From: Oscillospiraceae bacterium
GTDB taxonomy: Bacteria > Bacillota > Clostridia > Oscillospirales > Oscillospiraceae
Assembly: GCA_017428565.1 (NCBI GenBank)
Contig: JAFRQP010000039.1
Location: forward strand, 1 to 55,087
Direction of reading: 5' to 3'
Length of the DNA stretch: 55,087 nt
Part shown: positions 8,151 to 15,915 of the stretch, piece after piece
Numbering within the stretch: the first letter of the stretch is position 1
Layout of the letters: each line of letters starts with the position of its first letter
Notes under the pieces: generated by a model
What the model was told of the DNA's origin: nothing
Database searches by the model: none
What the model saw: only the letters and a program-made list of their open reading frames with translations
Made by a program: the position numbers and the translations under genes

Positions 8151-9467
8151 ATGGATTATACGTCTAAAATCATCTCTCTGGAAAAGGCTCTGTCGCTTGT
8201 AAAAAGCGGCGATATCATCGTCACGGGCCTCGGCGCGGCCGAGGCGGGCCTGATCATGGAGAACATCCATACGCTCAACGGCAAAGTCAAGGACATCCGG
8301 ATCGTCAACTGCAACCCGTCTCATACCTGCGAGTTCTACAAGCCCGAATATGCGGAGAACTTCAGCGTGGACGGCTGGTTTTACGCGACGCCGCTGCGCA
8401 AGGCTCACGCGCAGGGCAACATGTCTTATATCCCGAACAATCTGCATTTTGCGGCTACCAAGTGGCTGTACCGCAACAAGCCCAATATTTTCTGCGCATC
8501 AGCTTCCATGCCGGACAAAAACGGCTTCATTTCTCTGTCTACCTCCAATACGTATGAGCGCCGCATGATGGAGGCCGCGGACATCACGATCCTGGAAATC
8601 AACCCGAATTTCCCCTTTGTCTACGGAGACATCGTGATCCACTATACAGACGTGGATTATCTTCTGGAAGCGGATTATCCGGTTCCCACGCTTCCCGACG
8701 TGCCCTTCAACGACAAGGACCGCGAGATCGGCCGCCTGATCAGCCAATACGTGCCGGACGGCGCCTGTCTGCAGCTTGGCATCGGCGGTATTCCCAACGC
8801 CGTGGCCGAGTACCTGAAGGAGAAGAACGATCTTGGCATCCACACGGAGCTGATCACCAGCGGCATGGCGGAGCTTGTCAAGATGGGCGTCGTCACCAAC
8901 AAGCGCAAGAACATCAACCGCGGGCAGATGGTCGCCACGATGATCCTCGGCAGCAAGGAGCTCTTTGAATTCTGCGATCACAACTCCGGCGTAGCGCTTT
9001 ATGACGGCGCATGGGTGAACGATCCCTATACCATTGCCCAGAACGACAATCAGATCTCGATCAACACGAGTCTGGAGGTCGATCTGACCGGCCAGTGCGC
9101 CAGCGAGTCGATCGGTTCGCGTCAGTTCTCCGGCACGGGCGGCCAGGCGGACACCGCCATCGGCGCGCAGATGTCCAAGGGCGGACGCTCGATCATCGCA
9201 CTCTACTCCACGGCCATGATCAAGGACAAGGCCACCGGCGAGCGCCACGAGGTCTCCAAGATCGTTCCGCAGCTCCAGACCGGCGCGGCTGTCAGCCTCT
9301 CCCGCAACGACGCGGATCTGATCATCACCGAGTACGGTGTGGCGGATCTGCGCGGCGCGACCATCAAGGAGCGCGTGGAGAGCTTGATTGCGATCGCGCA
9401 TCCGAAGTTCCGCGACGAGCTGTGGGATCGCGCGCTGGAATGCGGCATCATCGGCAAGAAGTGGTAA
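8151..9467 (+). CDS. Acetyl-CoA hydrolase/transferase family CoA-transferase
   Basis: A 438-residue protein of the 4-hydroxybutyrate / butyryl-CoA:acetate CoA-transferase family. It has the glycine motif QLGIGGIPNAVAEYL near residue 210, a following GIHTELITSGM that carries the conserved Glu expected to form the glutamyl-CoA intermediate, and GTGGQADTAIGAQMSKGGRSI further on. Start chosen at 8151 (GGAGGA seven bases upstream, MDYTSKI). It probably activates the imported acid at the expense of acetyl-CoA or another acyl-CoA without using ATP. A paralogue lies at 45990-47327 with different codon habits. Substrate cannot be read from the sequence. Confidence 0.85.
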   Translation: MDYTSKIISLEKALSLVKSGDIIVTGLGAAEAGLIMENIHTLNGKVKDIRIVNCNPSHTCEFYKPEYAENFSVDGWFYATPLRKAHAQGNMSYIPNNLHFAATKWLYRNKPNIFCASASMPDKNGFISLSTSNTYERRMMEAADITILEINPNFPFVYGDIVIHYTDVDYLLEADYPVPTLPDVPFNDKDREIGRLISQYVPDGACLQLGIGGIPNAVAEYLKEKNDLGIHTELITSGMAELVKMGVVTNKRKNINRGQMVATMILGSKELFEFCDHNSGVALYDGAWVNDPYTIAQNDNQISINTSLEVDLTGQCASESIGSRQFSGTGGQADTAIGAQMSKGGRSIIALYSTAMIKDKATGERHEVSKIVPQLQTGAAVSLSRNDADLIITEYGVADLRGATIKERVESLIAIAHPKFRDELWDRALECGIIGKKW

Positions 9468-9472
9468 ACGGC

Positions 9473-10288
9473 ATGGCGACCTTTGGCTTTGAAGGAAAGC
9501 AGGTCTACTACGAGACCTACGGAGAGGGCAAGCCGCTGCTTCTGCTCAACGGCATCATGATGTCCTGCGCGAGCTGGAAGGAGTTTATCGAGCCGCTGAG
9601 CGCGTTCAACCGACTGATCCTTGTGGACATGATGGATCAGGGGAAGACGGACAAGCTTTCGGAGTCCTACGACCATGCGGTGCAGATCCGGCTGGTCCAT
9701 GCGCTGCTGGAGCATCTGGGGATCGAGAAGCTCTGCATTGCCGGCATTTCCTACGGCAGTGAGATCGGGCTGGAATATGCCATCGAACACCCGGACCGGG
9801 TGGAGCGGCTTCTCCTCTTCAACGCCACGGCCGCGACCGGCCCCTGGCTGGACGATATCGGCAAGGCGTGGAATCTGGCGTCGTCCGATCCAATGCAGTA
9901 CTACTACACGGCGATCCCCGTGATCTATTCGCCCCGCTTCTATACGCAGAACAACGACTGGATGGAGCGGCGGCGAGGACTGCTGGGGCCTGTATTCGGC
10001 AACCGGGATTTTATCGAAGCCATGATCCGGCTGACCAACAGCTCGTCCAATTATGACGTGCGCGACCGGCTGGATCAGGTCCTGTGCCCGACGCTGATCG
10101 TCTCCTGCCGCCAGGATTATCTGACCCCTGCGGAGGAGCAGCAGTACCTCGCGGCCCACATCCGGGACAGCCATTACGTCATGATCGAAAACAGCGGCCA
10201 TGCCTCCATGTACGAGCAGCCGATGCTCTTCGCCAGTCTGATCGTCGGCTTTGCCAACGCCTCAAAGGACAGCTATCATATCGTCTGA
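9473..10288 (+). CDS. Alpha/beta hydrolase (first of two in the island)
   Basis: A 271-residue alpha/beta-hydrolase. Nucleophile elbow GISYGS, a late acid in SCRQDYLTP and the catalytic His in NSGHASM form the triad; NGIMMS after strand 3 gives the oxyanion hole. No signal peptide, so cytosolic. It could be a thioesterase, enol-lactonase or C-C bond hydrolase of the pathway. The start is uncertain: ATG 9473 sits five bases after the CoA-transferase stop with a weak ribosome site, and GTG 9461 overlaps that gene. Tight spacing indicates co-translation with the CoA-transferase. It is the last gene before the TetR promoter. Confidence 0.8.
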   Translation: MATFGFEGKQVYYETYGEGKPLLLLNGIMMSCASWKEFIEPLSAFNRLILVDMMDQGKTDKLSESYDHAVQIRLVHALLEHLGIEKLCIAGISYGSEIGLEYAIEHPDRVERLLLFNATAATGPWLDDIGKAWNLASSDPMQYYYTAIPVIYSPRFYTQNNDWMERRRGLLGPVFGNRDFIEAMIRLTNSSSNYDVRDRLDQVLCPTLIVSCRQDYLTPAEEQQYLAAHIRDSHYVMIENSGHASMYEQPMLFASLIVGFANASKDSYHIV

Positions 10289-10317
10289 GAGAATATGAGG
10301 GATTCCCACGGCTCCTG

Positions 10318-10346
10318 TTGAATTGACTGGTTTTTTATGTTAAAAT
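10318..10346 (+). promoter_or_regulatory. Probable promoter of the TetR gene
   Basis: TTGAAT (10318-10323), a 17-base spacer and TAAAAT (10341-10346), in the 92-bp gap before the GTG start at 10381. No copy of the 20-bp dyad is present here, so autoregulation through that operator is not indicated. Confidence 0.6.
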
Positions 10347-10380
10347 ACCGCCATCAAAAACAGGACGGAGCGTAAGAAAC

Positions 10381-11088
10381 GTGGACGAATTACTGAAAAT
10401 GCCTCAGACCGCCAAGGGAATGGAGACCCTGAACAATATCCTGTCTGCCGCAGCGCAGCTGATTTACGAAAAGGGTTACTACGGTGCGAATATCGCGGAC
10501 ATTACAAAGCTCGCGGGCGTGGCGACGGGGACCTTTTACGTGTATTTCAGCAGCAAGATAAGCCTGTACCGCTATCTCCTGCTACAGTTTGGGCACCAGA
10601 TCCGCAAGGAGATGTCCCAGAAGACGGCTGACTGCCGGACGCGGCGCGAGGCGGAGCGGGAAGGCCTGAAAGCCTGGCTGCAATATGTCCAGAAGCATCC
10701 CTATGTGTACAACATCATCTGGGAATCGCTCTATGTAGACCGCAATCTGTTCAAAGAGTACTACGAGACCTTCAGCAAAGCCTACTGCGCAGGCCTCCGC
10801 CGTGCTCAGGAAGACGGGGAGGTCAAGGATGTTGATTTGACGGTGCTGTCCTATATGCTGATGGGCATTTCCAACTTCGTCGGTCTGAAATACTGCCTTC
10901 TCGGCGACGGAAGCGCGGATCTGGACCAGGTTGTGGACGAGGCGATGCGCGTGCTGGACGGCGGCATGTTTACCGACGAAGCTCCGACAAGACAGGAGCG
11001 GGTTTCCAAACCGAAAAAAGATATGAACTTCCGCGTGGAAGTTGACTTTGGATTTCTCAACAACAGAGAACGCGAAGGAGATCAATAA
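10381..11088 (+). CDS. TetR/AcrR family transcriptional regulator
   Basis: A 235-residue TetR-type repressor. The N-terminal helix-turn-helix is clear at about residues 15-65 (ILSAAAQLIYEKGYYGANI, then GVATGTFYVYFSSK), followed by an all-helical ligand domain. After about residue 200 there is an unusual basic then hydrophobic tail (KPKKDMNFRVEVDFGFL). It starts at GTG with AGGACGGAG upstream. Being in the middle of the island, it is the obvious candidate to bind the paired dyads at 1267 and 1417 and to respond to an acyl-CoA or substrate. Its gene ends two bases before the second hydrolase starts, so the downstream genes share its transcript. Confidence 0.88.
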   Translation: MDELLKMPQTAKGMETLNNILSAAAQLIYEKGYYGANIADITKLAGVATGTFYVYFSSKISLYRYLLLQFGHQIRKEMSQKTADCRTRREAEREGLKAWLQYVQKHPYVYNIIWESLYVDRNLFKEYYETFSKAYCAGLRRAQEDGEVKDVDLTVLSYMLMGISNFVGLKYCLLGDGSADLDQVVDEAMRVLDGGMFTDEAPTRQERVSKPKKDMNFRVEVDFGFLNNREREGDQ

Positions 11089-11090
11089 GC

Positions 11091-12113
11091 ATGTTTTATG
11101 AAGTACAAAAGGTGGACACGCCCCGGCTGACGACCGCCTGTTACCATGCTGGACAGCCCGGCATGCCAAAGCTGCTGCTGATCCACGGCAACGCCTCCTC
11201 CGCAAAATTCTATCTGCCGCTGATGAAGCGGCTTGAGGATCGTTTTGAGTTGGTGGCTCTCGATCTGCGCGGCTTCGGCGACACCGAGCCCAAGCCCATC
11301 GACGCCAGACGCGGTATGCGCGATTTCTCCGACGACGTGGACGCTCTGGCGGAAACGCTCGGCTGGGATCGCTTCAGTCTGCTCGGCTGGTCCATGGGCG
11401 GAGGCGTCGCCATGCAGTATGCTATCGACCACAGCGAGAAGCTCGAAAGGCTGATCCTCGAAGCGCCGCTTTCTCCCTTCGGTTTCGGCGGCACCTATGA
11501 TGCGGACGGAAAGAAACTGCAGCCGGCCGGCCTGGCAAGCGGTGGCGGCTGCGCCAACGCGCAGCTCATCGCCTGCCTGCAAAGCGGCGAGCGCAGCTTC
11601 ATCGCGCAGACCATTGACGGCGTTTATGTCGCTCCGCCCTATCAGATCGCACCGGAGCTCAAGGAGATGTTCATCGACAGCGTCCTTTCTACGCGCGTCG
11701 GGGACGGCCTGTATCCCGGCGACAAGACCGCGGCGCCGGTCTGGCCCTTCTTTGCCGCGGGCGAAAACGGCGTCTGCAATACGATGGCCCCCAACTACTG
11801 CGACCTCTCGCCCCTTTCGGAGATCCCCAACAAGCCCCCGATCCTCTGGATCCGCGGCGCGTCGGATATCATGGTCTCCGACACGAGCCTGATGGATCTG
11901 GCATGGCTCGGCCAACTCGGTTATGTGCCCGGCTGGCCCGGCGCGGAGCTCTGCCCGCCGCAGCCCATGCTGCGCCAGACGCGCTATGTCCTGGATCGCT
12001 ATCAGGCAAAAGGCGGACGCTACAAGGAAGTCGTGATCGCCGGCGGACACGGCCCGATGCTGGACAACGAGGACGGCTTTGTTGCCGAGCTTCTGCAGTT
12101 TTTTGAAGAATAA
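11091..12113 (+). CDS. Alpha/beta hydrolase (second of two in the island)
   Basis: A 340-residue alpha/beta-hydrolase with HGNASSAKF oxyanion loop, nucleophile elbow GWSMGGG, acid in RGASDIMVSD and catalytic His in AGGHGPML. It carries a longer, Gly/Pro-rich cap (about residues 140-260) than the first hydrolase, so the two probably act on different intermediates. RBS GAAGGAG lies upstream of ATG 11091, and the gene is coupled to tetR. No export signal. Candidate roles are thioesterase, esterase or C-C hydrolase acting after CoA activation. I cannot narrow it further. Confidence 0.82.
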   Translation: MFYEVQKVDTPRLTTACYHAGQPGMPKLLLIHGNASSAKFYLPLMKRLEDRFELVALDLRGFGDTEPKPIDARRGMRDFSDDVDALAETLGWDRFSLLGWSMGGGVAMQYAIDHSEKLERLILEAPLSPFGFGGTYDADGKKLQPAGLASGGGCANAQLIACLQSGERSFIAQTIDGVYVAPPYQIAPELKEMFIDSVLSTRVGDGLYPGDKTAAPVWPFFAAGENGVCNTMAPNYCDLSPLSEIPNKPPILWIRGASDIMVSDTSLMDLAWLGQLGYVPGWPGAELCPPQPMLRQTRYVLDRYQAKGGRYKEVVIAGGHGPMLDNEDGFVAELLQFFEE

Positions 12114-12134
12114 GAAAAAGAAAGGCGATGCACC

Positions 12135-12611
12135 TTGAAGGCAGTTTACGCGGGGAGCTTTGACTGCTATACCAACGGGCATCACGACATCGTGCGCAAG
12201 GCGTGCCGTCTGTTCGACGAGGTTCATATCGTGATCGCGGTCAATTCGGCCAAAACACGGACCTATCCTGCCGAAGAGATGGCCGAGGCCATCCGGGCGG
12301 CACTCCGGCGCGAGGAGATCGAAAACTGTACCGTCGCGATTTACTGCGGTCTGGTTGCGGAGTACTGTCGGGAGCAGGAGATCGATTATTTTATCCGAGG
12401 TCTTCGCAACAATCTTGACTACAATTACGAGGAGAATGTGGCCAATGTCAACAAGCTTGTCATGCCGGACATGGACACGATCTATTTTCGCGCGGTAGCG
12501 CCGGCGATCTCCTCCTCGATGGTGCGCGAGCTGCACTCGTTCGGCAAGGACGTCTCTGCGTACGTCCCCGCCGAGGTGTGGGATTGCATCCAAGCTCAGA
12601 GAAACAACTAA
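12135..12611 (+). CDS. coaD: Phosphopantetheine adenylyltransferase (CoaD-like)
   Basis: 158 residues, the normal length for CoaD, which joins ATP and 4'-phosphopantetheine to dephospho-CoA. The nucleotidyltransferase motif GSFDCYTNGHHDI is at residues 7-19 (usual form GSFDPxTxGH), with RGLRNNLDYNYEENVANVN in the middle and ISSSMVREL near the end. It starts at TTG with AAAGG upstream; no in-frame ATG fits. Its position between the hydrolase and the acyl-CoA dehydrogenase suggests a pathway-associated copy boosting CoA supply, but it could be the only coaD of the genome. The sequence departs from the consensus (C for P at position 11), as expected for a divergent copy. Confidence 0.85.
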   Translation: MKAVYAGSFDCYTNGHHDIVRKACRLFDEVHIVIAVNSAKTRTYPAEEMAEAIRAALRREEIENCTVAIYCGLVAEYCREQEIDYFIRGLRNNLDYNYEENVANVNKLVMPDMDTIYFRAVAPAISSSMVRELHSFGKDVSAYVPAEVWDCIQAQRNN

Positions 12612-12771
12612 GTAAACGCTGGTCAAATGCCACTTCGGCGCCTTGCGGCCTTTTTCCGCCATGATTTTGTCTCAAAACCTTGAAATACACAAAGTATTCC
12701 TGCGGTTTTTCGCCTTCATCCCGGCGAAAAAATCCTCGCAATCCGCTTTCGTGGATTTAATCATCGTTTAC
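12612..12771. repeat. 160-nt foldback (MITE-like) element
   Basis: The whole stretch between the coaD stop codon and 12771 is one long imperfect inverted repeat. The arms begin GTAAACG and end CGTTTAC; the left arm (about 12612-12680) aligns with the complement of the right arm (about 12703-12771) over most of its length. The centre pairs as GAAATAC-N5-GTATTC. No protein is encoded. It looks like a small non-autonomous element and could also weaken read-through from coaD into the dehydrogenase gene. Confidence 0.65.
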
Positions 12772-12830
12772 AAAATTTTTTTTACCCCTGAAACTGAATG
12801 ACAATTCATATTTGATGAAGGAGAATAGCT

Positions 12831-13970
12831 ATGTTCAGACTGGATGAAGAGCATCTGGAGCTTCAGGCATCCTTTAAGGAATTTGCGGAAAACGAGATCA
12901 AGCCCCTCGCCAAGGAGATCGACGAGACCGAGCGCTTTCCGCTAGAGAGCGTGAAGAAGATGGCCGAAATGGGCATGATGGGCCTGCCTATCCCCGAGGA
13001 ATACGGCGGAAGCGGCATCGACCAGCTTGGCTACGTACTGGAGATCGAGGAACTGGCCAAGGTCTGCGCGACCACCGCGATCATCGTTTCGGCGCATACC
13101 TCGCTCTGCTGCTGGCCGATCCTTAAATTCGGCACGGAGGAACAGAAGCAGAAGTATCTTGTTCCGCTGGCCCGCGGCGAAAAGCTGGGCGCCTTCGCGC
13201 TCACCGAGCCGAGCGCCGGCACAGACGCATCCATGCAGAAATCCACGGCCGTTTTGGACGGCGACGCCTATGTGCTCAACGGAAGCAAGATCTTTATCAC
13301 CAACGCCGGCGCGGCTGACGTGTTTATCGTCTTCGCCATGACCGACAAGGAGCAGGGGACCCGCGGCATCTCCGCGTTCATCGTGGAGCGCGATATGCCC
13401 GGCTTCAGCATGTCCAAGCCCGAGAACAAGATGGGTCTGCGCGCCTCCTCCACCTGCGAGCTGATCTTCGACAACGTCCGTATCCCGAAGGAGAATCTGC
13501 TTGGCCAGGAAGGCAAGGGCTTCAAGATCGCCATGGCGACGCTGGACGGCGGACGTATCGGCGTGGCCGCTCAGGCGACCGGTATTGCGCAGGGCGCGAT
13601 CGATGAGGCAGTCAAGTACACCACCGAGCGTATTCAGTTCGGCCGCCGTATCTCTCAGTTCCAGAACACCCAGTTCACCCTGGCGGATATGCAGACCAAG
13701 ACCGACGCCGCGCGCCTGCTGGTCTGGCGTGCTGCCGCGGCCGAGCAGGACGGCCAGCCCTACACCGCTCCCGCCGCCATGGCAAAGCTTTTTGCCGCGG
13801 AGACGGCCTCTTACGTCACCAACCGCGCGGTGCAGCTCTTCGGCGGCTACGGCTACTCGAAGGATTACCCCGTGGAGCGCATGATGCGCGACGCGAAGGT
13901 CACGGAGATCTATGAGGGCACCAGCGAAGTCCAGAAAATGGTTATCTCCGGCTTCATGGGCGTGAAGTAA
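12831..13970 (+). CDS. Acyl-CoA dehydrogenase (butyryl-CoA-dehydrogenase-like)
   Basis: A 379-residue flavoprotein of the short-chain acyl-CoA dehydrogenase family, normal length. FAD and substrate motifs are present: [12 protein letters not shown] near residue 125, [41 protein letters not shown], and [22 protein letters not shown]. The catalytic base is Glu362 in IYEGTSEVQ, the position used by short-chain enzymes. RBS GAAGGAG precedes the ATG. etfB and etfA follow immediately, so this is an Etf-coupled dehydrogenase that either oxidises the acyl-CoA substrate or reduces an enoyl-CoA with electron bifurcation, as in clostridial Bcd/EtfAB. Substrate unknown. Confidence 0.9.
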   Translation: MFRLDEEHLELQASFKEFAENEIKPLAKEIDETERFPLESVKKMAEMGMMGLPIPEEYGGSGIDQLGYVLEIEELAKVCATTAIIVSAHTSLCCWPILKFGTEEQKQKYLVPLARGEKLGAFALTEPSAGTDASMQKSTAVLDGDAYVLNGSKIFITNAGAADVFIVFAMTDKEQGTRGISAFIVERDMPGFSMSKPENKMGLRASSTCELIFDNVRIPKENLLGQEGKGFKIAMATLDGGRIGVAAQATGIAQGAIDEAVKYTTERIQFGRRISQFQNTQFTLADMQTKTDAARLLVWRAAAAEQDGQPYTAPAAMAKLFAAETASYVTNRAVQLFGGYGYSKDYPVERMMRDAKVTEIYEGTSEVQKMVISGFMGVK

Positions 13971-13974
13971 GGGT

Positions 13975-14760
13975 ATGAAAATACTGGTATTTGTCAAACA
14001 GGTTCCTGATACCGACGATGTGCAGCTTGATCCCAAAACCGGTAATCTGCGCCGCGACGGCGTCAAGAGCATGATGAACCCCATGGACGCCAACGCGATC
14101 GAGGCAGCGCTCCAACTCAAGGAGAAGCACGGAGGCAGCGTAGTTGTCGTGACCATGGGCCTGCCGATGGCGACCGAGGTGCAGAAAAAAGCTCTCGGCA
14201 TGGGCTGTGACGAGGCTTTTCTGCTCTCCGACCGGCCTTTTGGCGGCGCGGACACGCTGGCGACCTCCTATACGCTGGCCAAGGCGGCAGAGAAGATCGG
14301 AGACTTTGATCTGCTGCTGTTCGGCCGTCTGGCAACCGACGGCGACACGGCGCAGACCGGCCCTGCGGTCGCGGCACAGCTCGGCATCCCGCAGATCAGT
14401 CTGGCAAGCTCCATCGAGGTTAGGGACGGCTGGGTCTACTGCGATCGGGATCTCGGCGACCGTGTACAGCGTGTGCGGGCCAAGCTGCCTGCCGTGGTCA
14501 CGGTCAACGGCGGGATCAACAAGCCGCGTTACGCTACGCCCATCAATATCATGCGCGCGCAGAAAAAGCCGCGCACGACCTGGACAGCGGCGGATCTCGG
14601 CTGCGACATGACGAAGATCGGCACGCCCGGCTCGCCCTCCTCGACCAAGAAGGTCTTTGAGCCGGAAAAGCGCAATACCGACACGCAGTATCTGACCGGC
14701 AGCCCGGACGAAATGGCAAAAGCGCTGGCTGATCTGCTCGAAGCAGAGCATCTTCTGTGA
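13975..14760 (+). CDS. etfB: Electron transfer flavoprotein, beta subunit
   Basis: A 261-residue EtfB starting MKILVFVKQVPDTDDVQLDP, with the nucleotide-binding segment GRLATDGDTAQTGP near residue 120 and PAVVTVNGGINKPRYATP. Length and N-terminus match clostridial EtfB partners of butyryl-CoA dehydrogenase. The ATG at 13975 is four bases after the dehydrogenase stop codon. It forms a heterodimer with EtfA and passes electrons between the dehydrogenase and ferredoxin/NAD. Whether it bifurcates cannot be settled by eye; operon partnership with a single Acd is consistent with it. Confidence 0.9.
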   Translation: MKILVFVKQVPDTDDVQLDPKTGNLRRDGVKSMMNPMDANAIEAALQLKEKHGGSVVVVTMGLPMATEVQKKALGMGCDEAFLLSDRPFGGADTLATSYTLAKAAEKIGDFDLLLFGRLATDGDTAQTGPAVAAQLGIPQISLASSIEVRDGWVYCDRDLGDRVQRVRAKLPAVVTVNGGINKPRYATPINIMRAQKKPRTTWTAADLGCDMTKIGTPGSPSSTKKVFEPEKRNTDTQYLTGSPDEMAKALADLLEAEHLL

Positions 14761-14774
14761 GAGGCTGTGAAGAC

Positions 14775-15770
14775 ATGAAATCAGATTATAAAGGGATTTG
14801 GGTCTTTGCCGAACAGGAGAACGGCAAGCTGCACCAGACGGTATTGGAGCTCCTGGCAAAATCCAAAGAGCTGCAGAAACACAACGGGGAGAAGATCACG
14901 GCCGTTCTGCTCGGCGCGGACGTCGCGGCTCTGGCGGATACGCTCTTCGCTTACGGCGCTGATGCGGTTTTGCTGGCGGAGTCTGAGGCGCTGCGCGAAT
15001 ACAGCGCGAGGCCTTACCAGAAGGTGCTGACAGAGCTTGCGGAGAAGTACAAGCCCTCGATCATCCTCTACGGCGCGACGCCGCTGGGACGCGATCTCGC
15101 ACCGCGTATGATGGTGGCTCTGGATACGGGCTTGACCGCGGATGCGATTGACCTTGGCTTCGACGAAGACGGCGTGTTCTACCAGACAACGCCGGGCTAT
15201 GGCGGGAAGATCCTGGCGCACATCGTGATTCTGGAGCGCAGACCTCAGATGGCGACGGTCCACCCGCAGATCTGCGAACCGCTCGAACCGGTGAATGGCG
15301 CGAAGGGCGAGCTGCTCGTCGAAAACCTGGCGGTGGAAGGAGACGCGGAATACGAGGTGCTGGAGACGCTGCCGGCCGAGAAGAGCGGAGAATCGCTGAC
15401 TGAGGCCAAAGTCGTCGTAGCCGGAGGAAGAGGCGTTAAGAACGAAGACGACCTCACCATGCTGCGCGAACTGGCGGAGCTTTTGGGCGGGCAGATCGCC
15501 TCGTCCAGACCGCTGGTGGACAACGGTATGCTGCCGCATGACCGACAGATCGGACAGAGCGGCACGACAGTCACACCGCAGCTCATGTTCAACATTGCGA
15601 TCTCCGGATCTGTGCAATATCAACTCGGCATGCAGAAGGCCAAATGCATCGTCGCGATCAATCAGTCGGAGGACGCGCCGATCTATGACATCGCGCACAT
15701 CGGTGCAGTCGTGGATTACAAGAAACTCATTCCAGCCTTGATTGCGGAAATCAAAGCAAGAAGACAGTAA
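14775..15770 (+). CDS. etfA: Electron transfer flavoprotein, alpha subunit
   Basis: A 331-residue EtfA. The C-terminal FAD domain has the family pattern in order: GGRGVKNEDDLTMLRELAELLGG, ASSRPLVDNGMLP, QIGQSGTTVTPQLMFNIAISGSVQY and CIVAINQSEDAPIYDIAHIG. Start placed at ATG 14775 with GAGAGG ten bases upstream; a GTG at 14757 overlaps etfB. It is the last gene of the catabolic island, and everything after it belongs to the mobilizable element. Together with EtfB and the upstream dehydrogenase it makes the redox arm of the pathway. Confidence 0.9.
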   Translation: MKSDYKGIWVFAEQENGKLHQTVLELLAKSKELQKHNGEKITAVLLGADVAALADTLFAYGADAVLLAESEALREYSARPYQKVLTELAEKYKPSIILYGATPLGRDLAPRMMVALDTGLTADAIDLGFDEDGVFYQTTPGYGGKILAHIVILERRPQMATVHPQICEPLEPVNGAKGELLVENLAVEGDAEYEVLETLPAEKSGESLTEAKVVVAGGRGVKNEDDLTMLRELAELLGGQIASSRPLVDNGMLPHDRQIGQSGTTVTPQLMFNIAISGSVQYQLGMQKAKCIVAINQSEDAPIYDIAHIGAVVDYKKLIPALIAEIKARRQ

Positions 15771-15781
15771 TGCGAAACAAA

Positions 15782-15808
15782 AGCGCCTTGGGTTTTTCCC
15801 GAGGCGCT
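15782..15808. terminator. Hairpin after etfA
   Basis: An 11-bp stem with one wobble (15782-15792 with 15798-15808) and a 5-T loop, 11 bases after the etfA stop. No T run follows on the plus strand, so it is a weak or factor-dependent terminator at best; a short T run lies on the minus-strand side. Confidence 0.5.
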
Positions 15809-15849
15809 ATCGCTAAAAGCAAACTCAAGCAAAGAGTTTTAAATATATA

Positions 15850-15898
15850 TTGACACAGACTGTTTCTGATGCCATACTCCTTATCAGAAACAGTCTGT
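15850..15898 (+). promoter_or_regulatory. Promoter with large dyad upstream of the LexA-like gene
   Basis: TTGACA (15850-15855), a 17-base spacer and CATACT (15873-15878). The -10 box lies in the centre of a perfect 16-bp inverted repeat (15855-15870 with 15883-15898). Each arm is itself a small dyad CAGA-N5-TCTG (15856-15868 and 15885-15897), as expected for two repressor dimers flanking the -10. The same stem could act as an RNA hairpin. Confidence 0.65.
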
Positions 15899-15915
15899 TT
15901 TCTTTGGAGGTTCTC

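Noticed and set aside
9011-9472. Extended N-terminus of the first alpha/beta hydrolase
   Set aside because: The upstream codons overlap the CoA-transferase in another frame and are Arg-rich without family similarity.
10289-10380. A third operator dyad before tetR
   Set aside because: No ACATGAA/TTCATGT arms are present in this gap.
12775-12830. A promoter directly before the acyl-CoA dehydrogenase
   Set aside because: AT-rich DNA is present, but no -35/-10 pair with acceptable spacing was convincing.
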